From assembly GCA_015904055.1 (NCBI GenBank), contig JABMDE010000080.1, positions 35,279 to 48,016 of the forward strand: DNA of 12,738 bases. The letters run 5' to 3'. The notes beneath the pieces were generated by a model that saw only the letters and a program-made list of their open reading frames with translations, was not told the DNA's origin and made no database searches. This DNA comes from Nitrospira sp. (GTDB lineage: Bacteria > Nitrospirota > Nitrospiria > Nitrospirales > Nitrospiraceae). A program made the position numbers and the translations under genes. This document shows, one piece after another, positions 6,066 through 12,738 of this stretch (the stretch's first letter is position 1; each line of letters begins with the position of its first letter).

Positions 6066-6069
6066 CCGG

Positions 6070-7305
6070 TTACTCGTACCGTAACGCATCGATGGGATTG
6101 AGCCGGGCGGCCTTGTTGGCCGGGTACAGTCCAAAGAACAGCCCGATGGCAATGGAAAATGCAACAGCAGCCATCACGGTTTCAGCCGAGATAATGGTCG
6201 GCCAGCCGGCAATCACGGTTGTCACCCGCGCACCCAACACGCCGACGAGAATCCCCAGAAAACCGCCGACGACGCTGAGTGTCACGGCTTCGATTAAAAA
6301 CTGCATGACAATGTGCCGCCGTTTCGCTCCGACCGCCATCCGTACACCGATTTCCCTGGTCCGCTCCGTGACCGACACCAGGAGAATATTCATGATGCCG
6401 ATCCCTCCGACAAGAAGCGACACGGATGCGATGGCAAACAGCATGACCGTCAGCGTCTCGCTCGTGCTTTCCTGGACCTTACCGATATCCACCTGCGTTC
6501 TGATTGTAAAATCGTCTTCTTGATCGGGCTGAAGACGGTGCCGGACACGAAGAACTTCACGAATTTGAGCCGCGGCAGACGCCAAATCCTCCGACCGTTC
6601 TGCCGACGCAAACAAGGCGCCGACAGAGCCCAAAAACTGTGTGCCAAAGACTTTTCGTTCTGCTGTGCTGAACGGAATAAAAACAATATCGTCCTGGTCA
6701 GTCCCTTGGCTTGATTGTCCCTTGGGTGACAAAACGCCGATCACGTGAAACGGCACGTTCTTGATGCGGATGACCGCTCCGACCGGTTCCTCTCCCACAT
6801 CGAATATATTCTCAACCACCGTCTGCCCGACCAGCGCCACACGAGCGGCTGTGTCGACATCCTGCTGCGTGAACGCCCCGCCATTACTGAACGCCCAGTC
6901 TCGAATCGTCAAATAGCTCGGGGAAACGCCGTTGACCATCCCATTCCAGTTTTTGTTCCCATTGATGATCTGCATGGTATCCCGCTTGCCCCAACCAGTG
7001 TCGCGCAGCAGCGGAATACGTTTTTTGAGCTCCATACCATCCGACACCGTCAATGTGACTGCCCCTCCCTGCCCACCACGGACTCCACTCGTTGTCATAG
7101 AACCGGGCAGCACCATGATGACGTTGGTACCCATGCTGGCCACACGTTGGGCCACTGCGGCCTTCGCCCCCTCTCCGATACTCACCATCGCGATCACGGC
7201 TCCGACTCCAATGACAATTCCCAGCATGGTCAATCCGGCTCGAAGCCGATTGCGGCTCAGAATACGAATGGCCGTCAACACCGTGAGAAAGACAAACGCC
7301 GGCAT
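6070..7305 (-). CDS. MacB-like ABC transporter permease (FtsX family), copy 2
   Basis: This 411-residue permease has the same plan as copy 1: an N-terminal membrane helix, a periplasmic domain, the coupling loop TERTREIGVRMAVGAKRR and three C-terminal helices. It is the membrane part of a complete adaptor-ATPase-permease set, with the adaptor and ATPase genes directly upstream on the same strand. Its ATG overlaps the ATPase stop; a GTG one codon earlier is also possible, but the ATG matches the start of copy 1. It closes the minus-strand gene run and converges with rusA copy 2 across 209 bases. Known relatives export macrolides, peptides, lipoproteins or siderophores, so the substrate cannot be assigned. 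Confidence 0.92.
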   Translation of the reverse strand: MPAFVFLTVLTAIRILSRNRLRAGLTMLGIVIGVGAVIAMVSIGEGAKAAVAQRVASMGTNVIMVLPGSMTTSGVRGGQGGAVTLTVSDGMELKKRIPLLRDTGWGKRDTMQIINGNKNWNGMVNGVSPSYLTIRDWAFSNGGAFTQQDVDTAARVALVGQTVVENIFDVGEEPVGAVIRIKNVPFHVIGVLSPKGQSSQGTDQDDIVFIPFSTAERKVFGTQFLGSVGALFASAERSEDLASAAAQIREVLRVRHRLQPDQEDDFTIRTQVDIGKVQESTSETLTVMLFAIASVSLLVGGIGIMNILLVSVTERTREIGVRMAVGAKRRHIVMQFLIEAVTLSVVGGFLGILVGVLGARVTTVIAGWPTIISAETVMAAVAFSIAIGLFFGLYPANKAARLNPIDALRYE

Positions 7306-8024
7306 CACGCCTCCGTACGAGACAATGGGGCAGCAGATCGAGTGCGACGGTCCGTCAACACTCGACCGTCCTTGATCACCACTACGCGATCGGTATAGGC
7401 GGCAATATCCGGCTCATGGGTCACGAGAATGATCGTCATCCCCTGTTCCTTGTTCAATCCATTGAGAATTGCCATGATTTCCCGGCTGGACTCTGTATCT
7501 AAATTGCCGGTAGGTTCATCGGCCAAGAGGAGCGACGGCGCGGTCACCAACGCCCGTGCGATTGCCACACGCTGCTGCTGGCCCCCTGAAAGCTGTGTCG
7601 GATAGTGCCCTTCCCGCCCTTGAAGGCCAACACGATGAAGGGCCTCTGTGGCCAATGCCCGCTGCTCTCGCAACGAGACCCCCCGATAAAACAATGGCAA
7701 TTGCGCATTTTCCAGCGCGCTGGTGCGTGGGATCAAATTGAAGTTTTGAAACACGAACCCGATCTGTTGATTTCGAATATCAGCCAGTTGATCAGCTCGT
7801 AACCCCGCAACATCAACGCCGTTCAACCAATAGCAGCCTGTAGTCGGCTGATCCAAACAACCAAGGATATTCATGAGGGTCGACTTTCCAGAGCCGGACG
7901 ACCCCATGATGGCGACAAACTCACTCGATCCAATCGACAAATCCAGCCCTCGAAGGGCCTGCACCTCAACATCGCCAAGGCGATATATTTTCCAAAGATC
8001 TTCACAACGAATGAGCGCAGCCAT
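7305..8024 (-). CDS. MacB-like ABC transporter ATP-binding protein, copy 2
   Basis: This complete 239-residue ATPase has Walker [10 protein letters not shown] (41-49), Gln93, signature LSGGQ, Walker B LLLADE and His203 in ILVTHEPD. Together with the permease gene that overlaps its stop codon and the adaptor gene 126 bp upstream, it forms one transport operon. GAGAGGGG upstream of the ATG gives a better ribosome-binding sequence than copy 1 has. One difference from copy 1 lies just before Walker A: the beta-turn EPGEF of copy 1 (and of most MacB/LolD proteins) is GSSEF here. The change is outside the nucleotide-binding motifs and should be tolerated. Confidence 0.93.
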   Translation of the reverse strand: MAALIRCEDLWKIYRLGDVEVQALRGLDLSIGSSEFVAIMGSSGSGKSTLMNILGCLDQPTTGCYWLNGVDVAGLRADQLADIRNQQIGFVFQNFNLIPRTSALENAQLPLFYRGVSLREQRALATEALHRVGLQGREGHYPTQLSGGQQQRVAIARALVTAPSLLLADEPTGNLDTESSREIMAILNGLNKEQGMTIILVTHEPDIAAYTDRVVVIKDGRVLTDRRTRSAAPLSRTEA

Positions 8025-8150
8025 CAGCGGGGCACCCCTCTCATCCTAGCGTATCTGGCAAACACCGATGGCCCACACTTGTATTGACCGTCCTGCGCGT
8101 CACCCTTCACACAGAGTTACCCAACGACTCCTGCCCCTACAACGCACACT

Positions 8151-9428
8151 CTACATCCCGCGTCCCGGAGCCGAGCGGCGCTGGCTGCCGCTACCAAACC
8201 CGGGTGGCAATTCACCGGATCGCCGTTCCCCCCGTGCAGTCTCAACCCCTATGACCACCATATCGCCATCGGCCACCGCACCATCCAGCACTTCCGTTGA
8301 CACCCCGTCGGAGATCCCGGCATGAACGGCGACCGGGTCCAACTCTCCTGTACTACTCAACTTCCAGACCTTTCTTGCCTGCCCACCAGCATTTTCCGAA
8401 CCGTCTTTTGAAGAACTACCGACATCGGCTCGTACCGGTTTTCCTCCACCGCTTGCCCCCTCGGCACGTTCGCTCGGTGGCGGGCTAAACCGCAACGCAG
8501 CATTCGGCACTTTCAAGACGTGATCCTTCTGCACCACAATGATTGAAACATTCGCCGTCATTCCGGGTTTGAGTCGAAGATCTTTGTTGTCGACCGCCAC
8601 CACCACATTGTAGGTCACAACATTTTGCACATTAATCGGCGCCAACCGCACTTGCCGAATGACACCTTCGAATCGCACACCCGGATATGCATCTACTGTA
8701 AACGCTGCGTCCTTGCCTTCGGCGATCCCGCCGATATCCGACTCACTCACATTGGTATCCACCTGCATTTTGGTGAGATCCAGCGCGATTAAAAAGAGGT
8801 TCGGCGTGGCAAAACTGGACGCCACGGTCTGGCCCACTTCCACATTGCGCGCAACGACGACTCCGTCAACCGGCGAGCGGATCACGGTATACTTCAACTC
8901 CAGATCAGCCGCGTTCAATACTGCTTCGGCCTGCTTTACCTGCGCCTCACCAACCCGAAGCTGCGCCTCAGCACTTTGGTAATTCGTGAGCGCCACATCC
9001 ACGTCGTTCTGCGAGACAAATTCCTGAGCCACCAGCGATTGCACACGGTCCCGCTCACGCTTGCGCTGCGCAAGGTCCGCCTTGGATCGAGCCATGTTTG
9101 ACCGTGCCATTTCAAGATTCCCGGCTGCTTGATCCCGGCGGGCCTTGAACGGCTCCGGATCGATGGTGGCGACTTTGTCGCCCGCTTTCACCCGTGAATT
9201 GAAATCTGCATGAAGGCTCTTGATCATCCCTGAAACTTGCGTGCCGACTTGAACGGACACCACAGGATTGATCGTCCCGGTCGCGCTCACGATCGACACG
9301 ACTGACCCGCGCTCGACAGCAGTCGTCCGGTATCGAACCGGAGCCTTTCGCTCTCCATTGAAAAACATGTATCCGCCGATGGCCAGTCCGATGGCAATGA
9401 CACCGAGGATAACGCCAAGACGTTTCAT
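8151..9428 (-). CDS. macA: MacA-type periplasmic adaptor (membrane fusion protein)
   Basis: This 425-residue adaptor links the inner-membrane ABC permease to a TolC-like channel. An N-terminal membrane anchor spans about residues 4-23 and lacks a lipobox cysteine. The lipoyl halves (about 54-90 and 181-215) flank a long alpha-helical hairpin (about 92-180) rich in Ala, Gln, Arg and Glu. A beta-barrel region (about 220-300) and a membrane-proximal domain follow. Between these last two lies a Ser/Gly/Pro/Lys-rich stretch (about 315-353) that looks like a flexible insertion and is unusual for MacA. The start ATG has AGGA seven bases upstream. The gene begins 128 bp after accC on the same strand, with no clear terminator between them, so read-through from the housekeeping operon is possible. 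The symbol denotes family resemblance, not proven macrolide export. Confidence 0.88.
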   Translation of the reverse strand: MKRLGVILGVIAIGLAIGGYMFFNGERKAPVRYRTTAVERGSVVSIVSATGTINPVVSVQVGTQVSGMIKSLHADFNSRVKAGDKVATIDPEPFKARRDQAAGNLEMARSNMARSKADLAQRKRERDRVQSLVAQEFVSQNDVDVALTNYQSAEAQLRVGEAQVKQAEAVLNAADLELKYTVIRSPVDGVVVARNVEVGQTVASSFATPNLFLIALDLTKMQVDTNVSESDIGGIAEGKDAAFTVDAYPGVRFEGVIRQVRLAPINVQNVVTYNVVVAVDNKDLRLKPGMTANVSIIVVQKDHVLKVPNAALRFSPPPSERAEGASGGGKPVRADVGSSSKDGSENAGGQARKVWKLSSTGELDPVAVHAGISDGVSTEVLDGAVADGDMVVIGVETARGERRSGELPPGFGSGSQRRSAPGRGM

Positions 9429-9556
9429 ACCCTCATCCTACAAAAGGTTGGGAACTGACGCTACTGTATCAAGAAGTACGGTGGGAATCACCCTGAAGAC
9501 ATCGGGATCGGAGCGGGGAAGTCGCCGCCCACAGACACAAAGTTGCGCCTCTTGAA

Positions 9557-10897
9557 CTATCTGGCGAGCAGCTGCTCCAGGAAGGCGGTGGAAATGTGGC
9601 CTTTTTGGAAATCCGGATCGTTGAAAATCCTGCGATGGAGAGGGATGGTCGTCTTAATCCCTTCGATCACAAATTCATCGAGCGCGCGCCTCATTCGAGC
9701 CATGGCTTCCTGGCGGTCTCGCCCGTGCGTGATCAATTTTGCGATCATCGAGTCGTAGTGCGGCACGACGATCGCGCCGGACTCCATCGCGGAATCGACT
9801 CGAACACCGAACCCTCCGGGCGCACTGTACTTGGTAATCTGCCCGGGCGACGGGGTAAACTTTTCAGGATCCTCCGCGTTGATCCGGCATTCCATGCTAT
9901 GCCCGTTGAGTACGACGTCCTGCTGTCTGATCGACAGTGGATGACCGGCTGCCAGGCAAATCTGTTCCTTAATCAAATCGATACCGGTTACCATTTCGGT
10001 GATCGGGTGCTCGACCTGGATCCTGGTATTCACTTCCATAAAAAAGAAGTTCCGCTCTTTATCCAGCAGAAATTCCACGGTGCCGACATTGCGATACTGT
10101 ACGGCTTTGACAGCCTCTACGGCCACCCGTCCGATCTCCCGGCGAAGCTTCTCATCGATGGCTGGAGACGGCGTTTCCTCAACCAGCTTTTGGTGCCGCC
10201 GTTGAATCGAGCAGTCGCGCTCACCCAGATGAATGACCTGCCCACGGTGGTCGGCCATGACTTGGACTTCAATATGGCGGGGTTCCAGAAAATACCGTTC
10301 GAGATAGACATTTTCGTTGCCGAAGGTTGACTTCGCCTCAGCCTGGGCGGCCTGAAACGCCCGGCCCAAATCTTCGGCTTTGTTCACGACGCGCATGCCG
10401 CGGCCTCCGCCTCCGGCCGTCGCTTTAATGATGACGGGAAAGCCGATTTTCTGCGCGGCTTGCATCGCATCATCTTCGCTCCGCAACTCACCGAGACTAC
10501 CGGGTGTCACTGGCAGCCCCCGCCTGGATACAACCTCGCGGGCTTTCGCCTTATCCCCCATCATGGCTATGTTTTCAGAGGTGGGACCGATGAATTTGAC
10601 GCCGATCGATTCGCAGACTTCGGCAAAGTGGGCGTTCTCAGACAAGAACCCATAGCCGGGATGGATGGCATCCACGCCGGTAATCTCCGCCGCGCTCAGA
10701 ACATTTGGAATATTGCGATAGCTCAGCGCCGCTTCCGGCGGCCCCACGCACACCTTCTCATCAGCGGCGCGCACATGCAGACTGGCGGCATCTGCCTCCG
10801 AATGGATGGCAACGGTCCTGACTCCAAGCTCCTTACAGGCTCGGATGACCCGTAGCGCAATCTCTCCGCGGTTGGCGACCAGCACTTTCTTGAACAC
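9557..10897 (-). CDS. accC: Biotin carboxylase subunit of acetyl-CoA carboxylase
   Basis: AccC carboxylates the biotin carried on BCCP using ATP and bicarbonate, the first half-reaction of malonyl-CoA synthesis for fatty acids. The 446 residues match the usual ~450. The N-terminal domain opens with [19 protein letters not shown]. The ATP-grasp core has the glycine-rich loop AGGGGRGM at 161-168 and Lys116. The active-site segment [15 protein letters not shown] carries Glu288, Asn290 and Arg292, and Arg338 follows in MECRINAED. All the catalytic residues I can place are present. The ATG has GGAG seven bases upstream, 31 bases after accB. It is the last gene of the aroQ-efp-accB-accC run. The carboxyltransferase genes accA and accD are not in the window. 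Confidence 0.97.
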   Translation of the reverse strand: MFKKVLVANRGEIALRVIRACKELGVRTVAIHSEADAASLHVRAADEKVCVGPPEAALSYRNIPNVLSAAEITGVDAIHPGYGFLSENAHFAEVCESIGVKFIGPTSENIAMMGDKAKAREVVSRRGLPVTPGSLGELRSEDDAMQAAQKIGFPVIIKATAGGGGRGMRVVNKAEDLGRAFQAAQAEAKSTFGNENVYLERYFLEPRHIEVQVMADHRGQVIHLGERDCSIQRRHQKLVEETPSPAIDEKLRREIGRVAVEAVKAVQYRNVGTVEFLLDKERNFFFMEVNTRIQVEHPITEMVTGIDLIKEQICLAAGHPLSIRQQDVVLNGHSMECRINAEDPEKFTPSPGQITKYSAPGGFGVRVDSAMESGAIVVPHYDSMIAKLITHGRDRQEAMARMRRALDEFVIEGIKTTIPLHRRIFNDPDFQKGHISTAFLEQLLAR

Positions 10898-10928
10898 GTC
10901 GTGGCTCCGATACGTTGGCGAGAACCGC

Positions 10929-11498
10929 CTATTGGACTGGGTTGGGATCTATCAAGAAGAGTGCGTGCCCGTATTCTACCGGCTTGGTGCTTTCGGCAAG
11001 AATCTTCACGATACGGCCGTCCGTTTCAGACTCAATTTCATTCATCAGCTTCATGGCTTCGACAATACACAGTACTTGGCCTTTTTTAACCATGTCACCC
11101 TCTTCAACATAGGGATCGGCATCCGGCGACGGCGATCGATAGAACGTCCCGACGATGGGGGAGGTAATCGTCACCAGGCCGGTTGTATCTTGGGCCGGAG
11201 GGCCGGCCGCCTTAGTAGGATGGACGCTTGGCTGAGGAATATTGGGGACGGTTTCATGCACCGAAGCCGTGACGGACTTGGTGCTGATCTCATGGCGGAC
11301 CCGGATACGCACCCCTTGCCGTTCCAACTCCAACTCAGTCAAGTTGTTGCGGCGAAGCAAGTCAATGAGATCTTGGATCTGCTTGGTTTGGCCACTCGTC
11401 AGCAATGCATCCTGCCCCTGCCCAGGCCCACCCTGCATGGACGGCAAAATGATCGGCCGCGGCTTCTTCTTCGGCGTGGACCGTCGGCGCGCGCTCAC
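10929..11498 (-). CDS. accB: Biotin carboxyl carrier protein of acetyl-CoA carboxylase
   Basis: BCCP carries the carboxyl group from AccC to the carboxyltransferase. The biotinylation site is Lys150 in the classical EAMKLM motif within the C-terminal biotinyl domain (about 108-186), preceded by a Pro/Ala/Thr-rich linker (about 75-105) and an N-terminal helical part (about 36-70) that would bind AccC. The 189-residue length exceeds the E. coli protein (156) because of a basic, glycine-rich N-terminal extension of about 35 residues ([15 protein letters not shown]). The chosen GTG overlaps the efp stop codon (GTGA) and has GGAG upstream. An internal ATG at residue 21 would remove part of the extension, but it lacks a ribosome-binding site. 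Translation is likely coupled to efp. Confidence 0.95.
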   Translation of the reverse strand: MSARRRSTPKKKPRPIILPSMQGGPGQGQDALLTSGQTKQIQDLIDLLRRNNLTELELERQGVRIRVRHEISTKSVTASVHETVPNIPQPSVHPTKAAGPPAQDTTGLVTITSPIVGTFYRSPSPDADPYVEEGDMVKKGQVLCIVEAMKLMNEIESETDGRIVKILAESTKPVEYGHALFLIDPNPVQ

Positions 11499-12055
11499 CG
11501 GACCCGCTCCACATACGACCTGGTACGCGTATCAATCTTGATCACAGTGCCGACTTCCAAATACAGCGGGACTTTGATTGTCGCTCCGGTTTCGACGATT
11601 GCGGGCTTGGTACCGCCGGATGCCGTATCGCCTCGCACTCCAGGATCCGCATCAACGACCTTCAACTCGATAAAATTGGGCAACTCAACATCGATCGGCC
11701 GGTGTTCATAGACCAGAATCTTGACGACCATATTTTCTTTTAAGAGATCCGCATTATCTCCGAGTGTGGCTTTCTCAAATGAGAGCTGCTCATAGGATTC
11801 CGTGTCCATGAAGGTAAACAATTCGCCGGTGGCATAGAGAAACTGCATGTCGCGTTCTTCCAGGTCGGGTTCTTCAAAACGCTCCCCGGACCGAAAGGTT
11901 CGATCCAGCACATTCCCCGACAGATAACTTTTCAGCTTGGTACGCACGAAGGCGCCGCCCTTTCCCGGCTTCACATGCTGAAACTCCACGATATAGAAGG
12001 GCTCGCCTTCCACCATGAGACGAACCCCATTTCGAAAATCAACGGTCGAAATCAC
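11495..12055 (-). CDS. efp: Translation elongation factor P
   Basis: EF-P enters the ribosomal E site and promotes peptide bond formation at consecutive prolines. The 186 residues have the usual three beta-barrel domains: the KOW-like domain I with the loop HVKPGKGGAF, and two OB-type domains after it. The tip residue is Lys32, so this is a lysine-type EF-P. Whether it carries beta-lysine, 5-aminopentanol or no modification cannot be told, since no modification enzyme is encoded here. The start is GTG, with AGGGAG about six bases upstream. It lies 36 bases after aroQ and overlaps accB by four bases. The C-terminus SYVERVR is typical. Confidence 0.97.
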   Translation of the reverse strand: MISTVDFRNGVRLMVEGEPFYIVEFQHVKPGKGGAFVRTKLKSYLSGNVLDRTFRSGERFEEPDLEERDMQFLYATGELFTFMDTESYEQLSFEKATLGDNADLLKENMVVKILVYEHRPIDVELPNFIELKVVDADPGVRGDTASGGTKPAIVETGATIKVPLYLEVGTVIKIDTRTRSYVERVR

Positions 12056-12091
12056 TCCGTGCTCCCTTCAATCAGAACAATGAACCATGGG

Positions 12092-12589
12092 TCAATGGCT
12101 GCGCGTCTCAGCTCCACGGCTCAATCCAGCCCCGGAGGCAGGCGTGGATCCATGCGAGGACAAATGTGCCTGTAACCCCCGTAGCGCCAAGAGATAGCCG
12201 GTCGGGCCTAATCCTGAAATCTGTCCCAGGGCCACTCCCGAGACAAATGAATGCTGGCGAAACTCTTCCCGTCGATAGATGTTCGACAGATGCACTTCAA
12301 TAACGGGCATCTCGACAGCCGACAGTGCATCCCTCACCGCAATACTGGTATGCGTATATGCCGCAGGATTAATGATGATCCCATGATATTTGCCGCGGGC
12401 TTCCTGAATCCACGTCACCAATTCGCCTTCATAATTCGACTGGCGGTTCTCCAATTCCACTCCCAGCTCGCTGCCGAGCTTCGCCAGCGACGCATTGATC
12501 TCAGCAAGCGTGATGGTCCCATACACAGACTCTTCACGGTTCCCGAGCAAATTGAGGTTGGGACCGTGCAGAACTAGTACACGCAGCAT
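12092..12589 (-). CDS. aroQ: Type II 3-dehydroquinate dehydratase
   Basis: AroQ dehydrates 3-dehydroquinate to 3-dehydroshikimate in the shikimate pathway; type II enzymes are cytoplasmic dodecamers. Visible signatures are [13 protein letters not shown] with Arg18, the catalytic Tyr23 in VYG, Asn74 in [10 protein letters not shown], His80, and His100 in EVHLSN, followed by the [10 protein letters not shown] segment. The catalytic set looks complete. The length of 165 exceeds the usual ~145-150 because of a Ser/Gly/Ala-rich tail of about 18 residues with no recognisable motif. The ATG has a perfect AGGAGG (12603-12608), but 13 bases away, longer than usual, and no alternative start lies closer. 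It is the first gene of the operon, with its promoter at 12653-12681. Confidence 0.96.
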   Translation of the reverse strand: MLRVLVLHGPNLNLLGNREESVYGTITLAEINASLAKLGSELGVELENRQSNYEGELVTWIQEARGKYHGIIINPAAYTHTSIAVRDALSAVEMPVIEVHLSNIYRREEFRQHSFVSGVALGQISGLGPTGYLLALRGLQAHLSSHGSTPASGAGLSRGAETRSH

Positions 12590-12652
12590 GGGATGACGAA
12601 CCGCCTCCTGATCAAACGGGACGTGGCATTTCCTGCATGAAGCAAGAGCGGC

Positions 12653-12681
12653 ATTCTAGCAGTCCCACCCAGGATGGTCAA
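12653..12681 (-). promoter_or_regulatory. Sigma70-type promoter of the aroQ-efp-accB-accC operon
   Basis: On the minus strand TTGACC (12681-12676) and TAGAAT (12658-12653) are separated by an ideal 17 bases, each matching five of six consensus positions. Transcription would start near 12646, giving a leader of about 57 bases before the aroQ ATG. I see no riboswitch or attenuator in this leader. Confidence 0.65.
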
Positions 12682-12738
12682 ACCATTGAACTATCTGGGA
12701 AGTTATGAATTGTTATTAGTCGAAGCAGTATGATTGCG

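Larger units (their letters stand above)
5503..8367. repeat. Module copy 2 of a long dispersed duplication (partner 1-2715)
   Basis: From 5503 onward this DNA runs parallel to the window from base 1: the rusA 3' part, permease, ATPase and adaptor 3' end, in the same order and orientation. Similarity at rusA is about 89% at the DNA level by eye (about 40 differences in 360). It stops at 8367, where the partner copy switches to the unrelated ATPase gene at 2715. The left limit cannot be defined, because the partner runs off the window. The copies are separated by comF, the HTH gene and mraZ. Confidence 0.85.

Noticed and set aside
6745..7398. Plus-strand open frame of 217 codons, His/Arg-rich
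   Set aside because: It is antisense to the copy 2 permease gene. The equivalent frame is not maintained in copy 1.
9596..10330. Long plus-strand open frame (244 codons)
   Set aside because: It lies entirely antisense to accC, whose protein is unmistakable. The frame is a by-product of GC-rich codon use and shows no family resemblance.
10806..11711. Plus-strand open frame of 301 codons
   Set aside because: It is antisense to the accC 5' end, accB and efp, all strongly supported. It has no domain or ribosome-binding site of note.
1..12738. Prophage, integrative element or defence island
   Set aside because: RusA and an excisionase-like HTH are the only hints. No integrase, transposase, capsid gene, toxin-antitoxin pair, att repeats or CRISPR array is visible, and the flanks are housekeeping genes.

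Overview
The window is a GC-rich bacterial chromosome segment, almost fully coding. It has compact operons, frequent GTG starts and 1-4 nt gene overlaps. The mix of aroQ-efp-accB-accC, mraZ, comF, RusA and split MacA/MacB-type efflux genes suggests a Nitrospira-like (Nitrospirota) genome. That is an impression from gene content and order, not a proven assignment. I see no transposase, CRISPR array, tRNA or rRNA.

Layout from left to right. (a) 1-2715 is a module holding the 3' part of a RusA-family resolvase gene (+), then on the minus strand a MacB-like permease, its ATPase, and only the last ~70 codons of a macA-type adaptor gene. (b) 2716-3295 is the 5' part of a different LolD-like ABC ATPase gene (-). 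It is joined out of frame to the macA remnant, so both genes are broken. (c) 3296-3450 is a divergent promoter region with two perfect palindromes. (d) 3451-5243 (+) holds comF, an excisionase-like helix-turn-helix protein and mraZ. (e) 5252-9428 is a second and apparently complete copy of the module in (a): rusA (+), then permease, ATPase and full-length macA (-). (f) 9557-12589 (-) is the housekeeping operon aroQ-efp-accB-accC, with a good sigma70-type promoter at 12653-12681.

How the genes work together. AroQ acts in the shikimate pathway, EF-P rescues ribosomes at polyproline stretches, and AccB/AccC are the biotin half of acetyl-CoA carboxylase; their gene order is a common bacterial one. 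The complete module at 6070-9428 should encode an adaptor, an ATPase and a permease of the MacAB type, exporting a substrate I cannot name. It needs an outer-membrane TolC-type partner that is not in the window. The left module keeps an intact ATPase and permease but no adaptor.

The main result is the duplicated rusA/macB module. Both rusA copies appear to be under purifying selection, and the left copy carries a deletion that fused a second ABC ATPase gene to the macA remnant. Secondary points are a perfect palindrome inside the comF promoter, an inverted repeat beside a strong promoter upstream of the HTH-mraZ pair, and a small hairpin after both rusA copies with one compensatory base change. 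I found no convincing new defence or signalling system.
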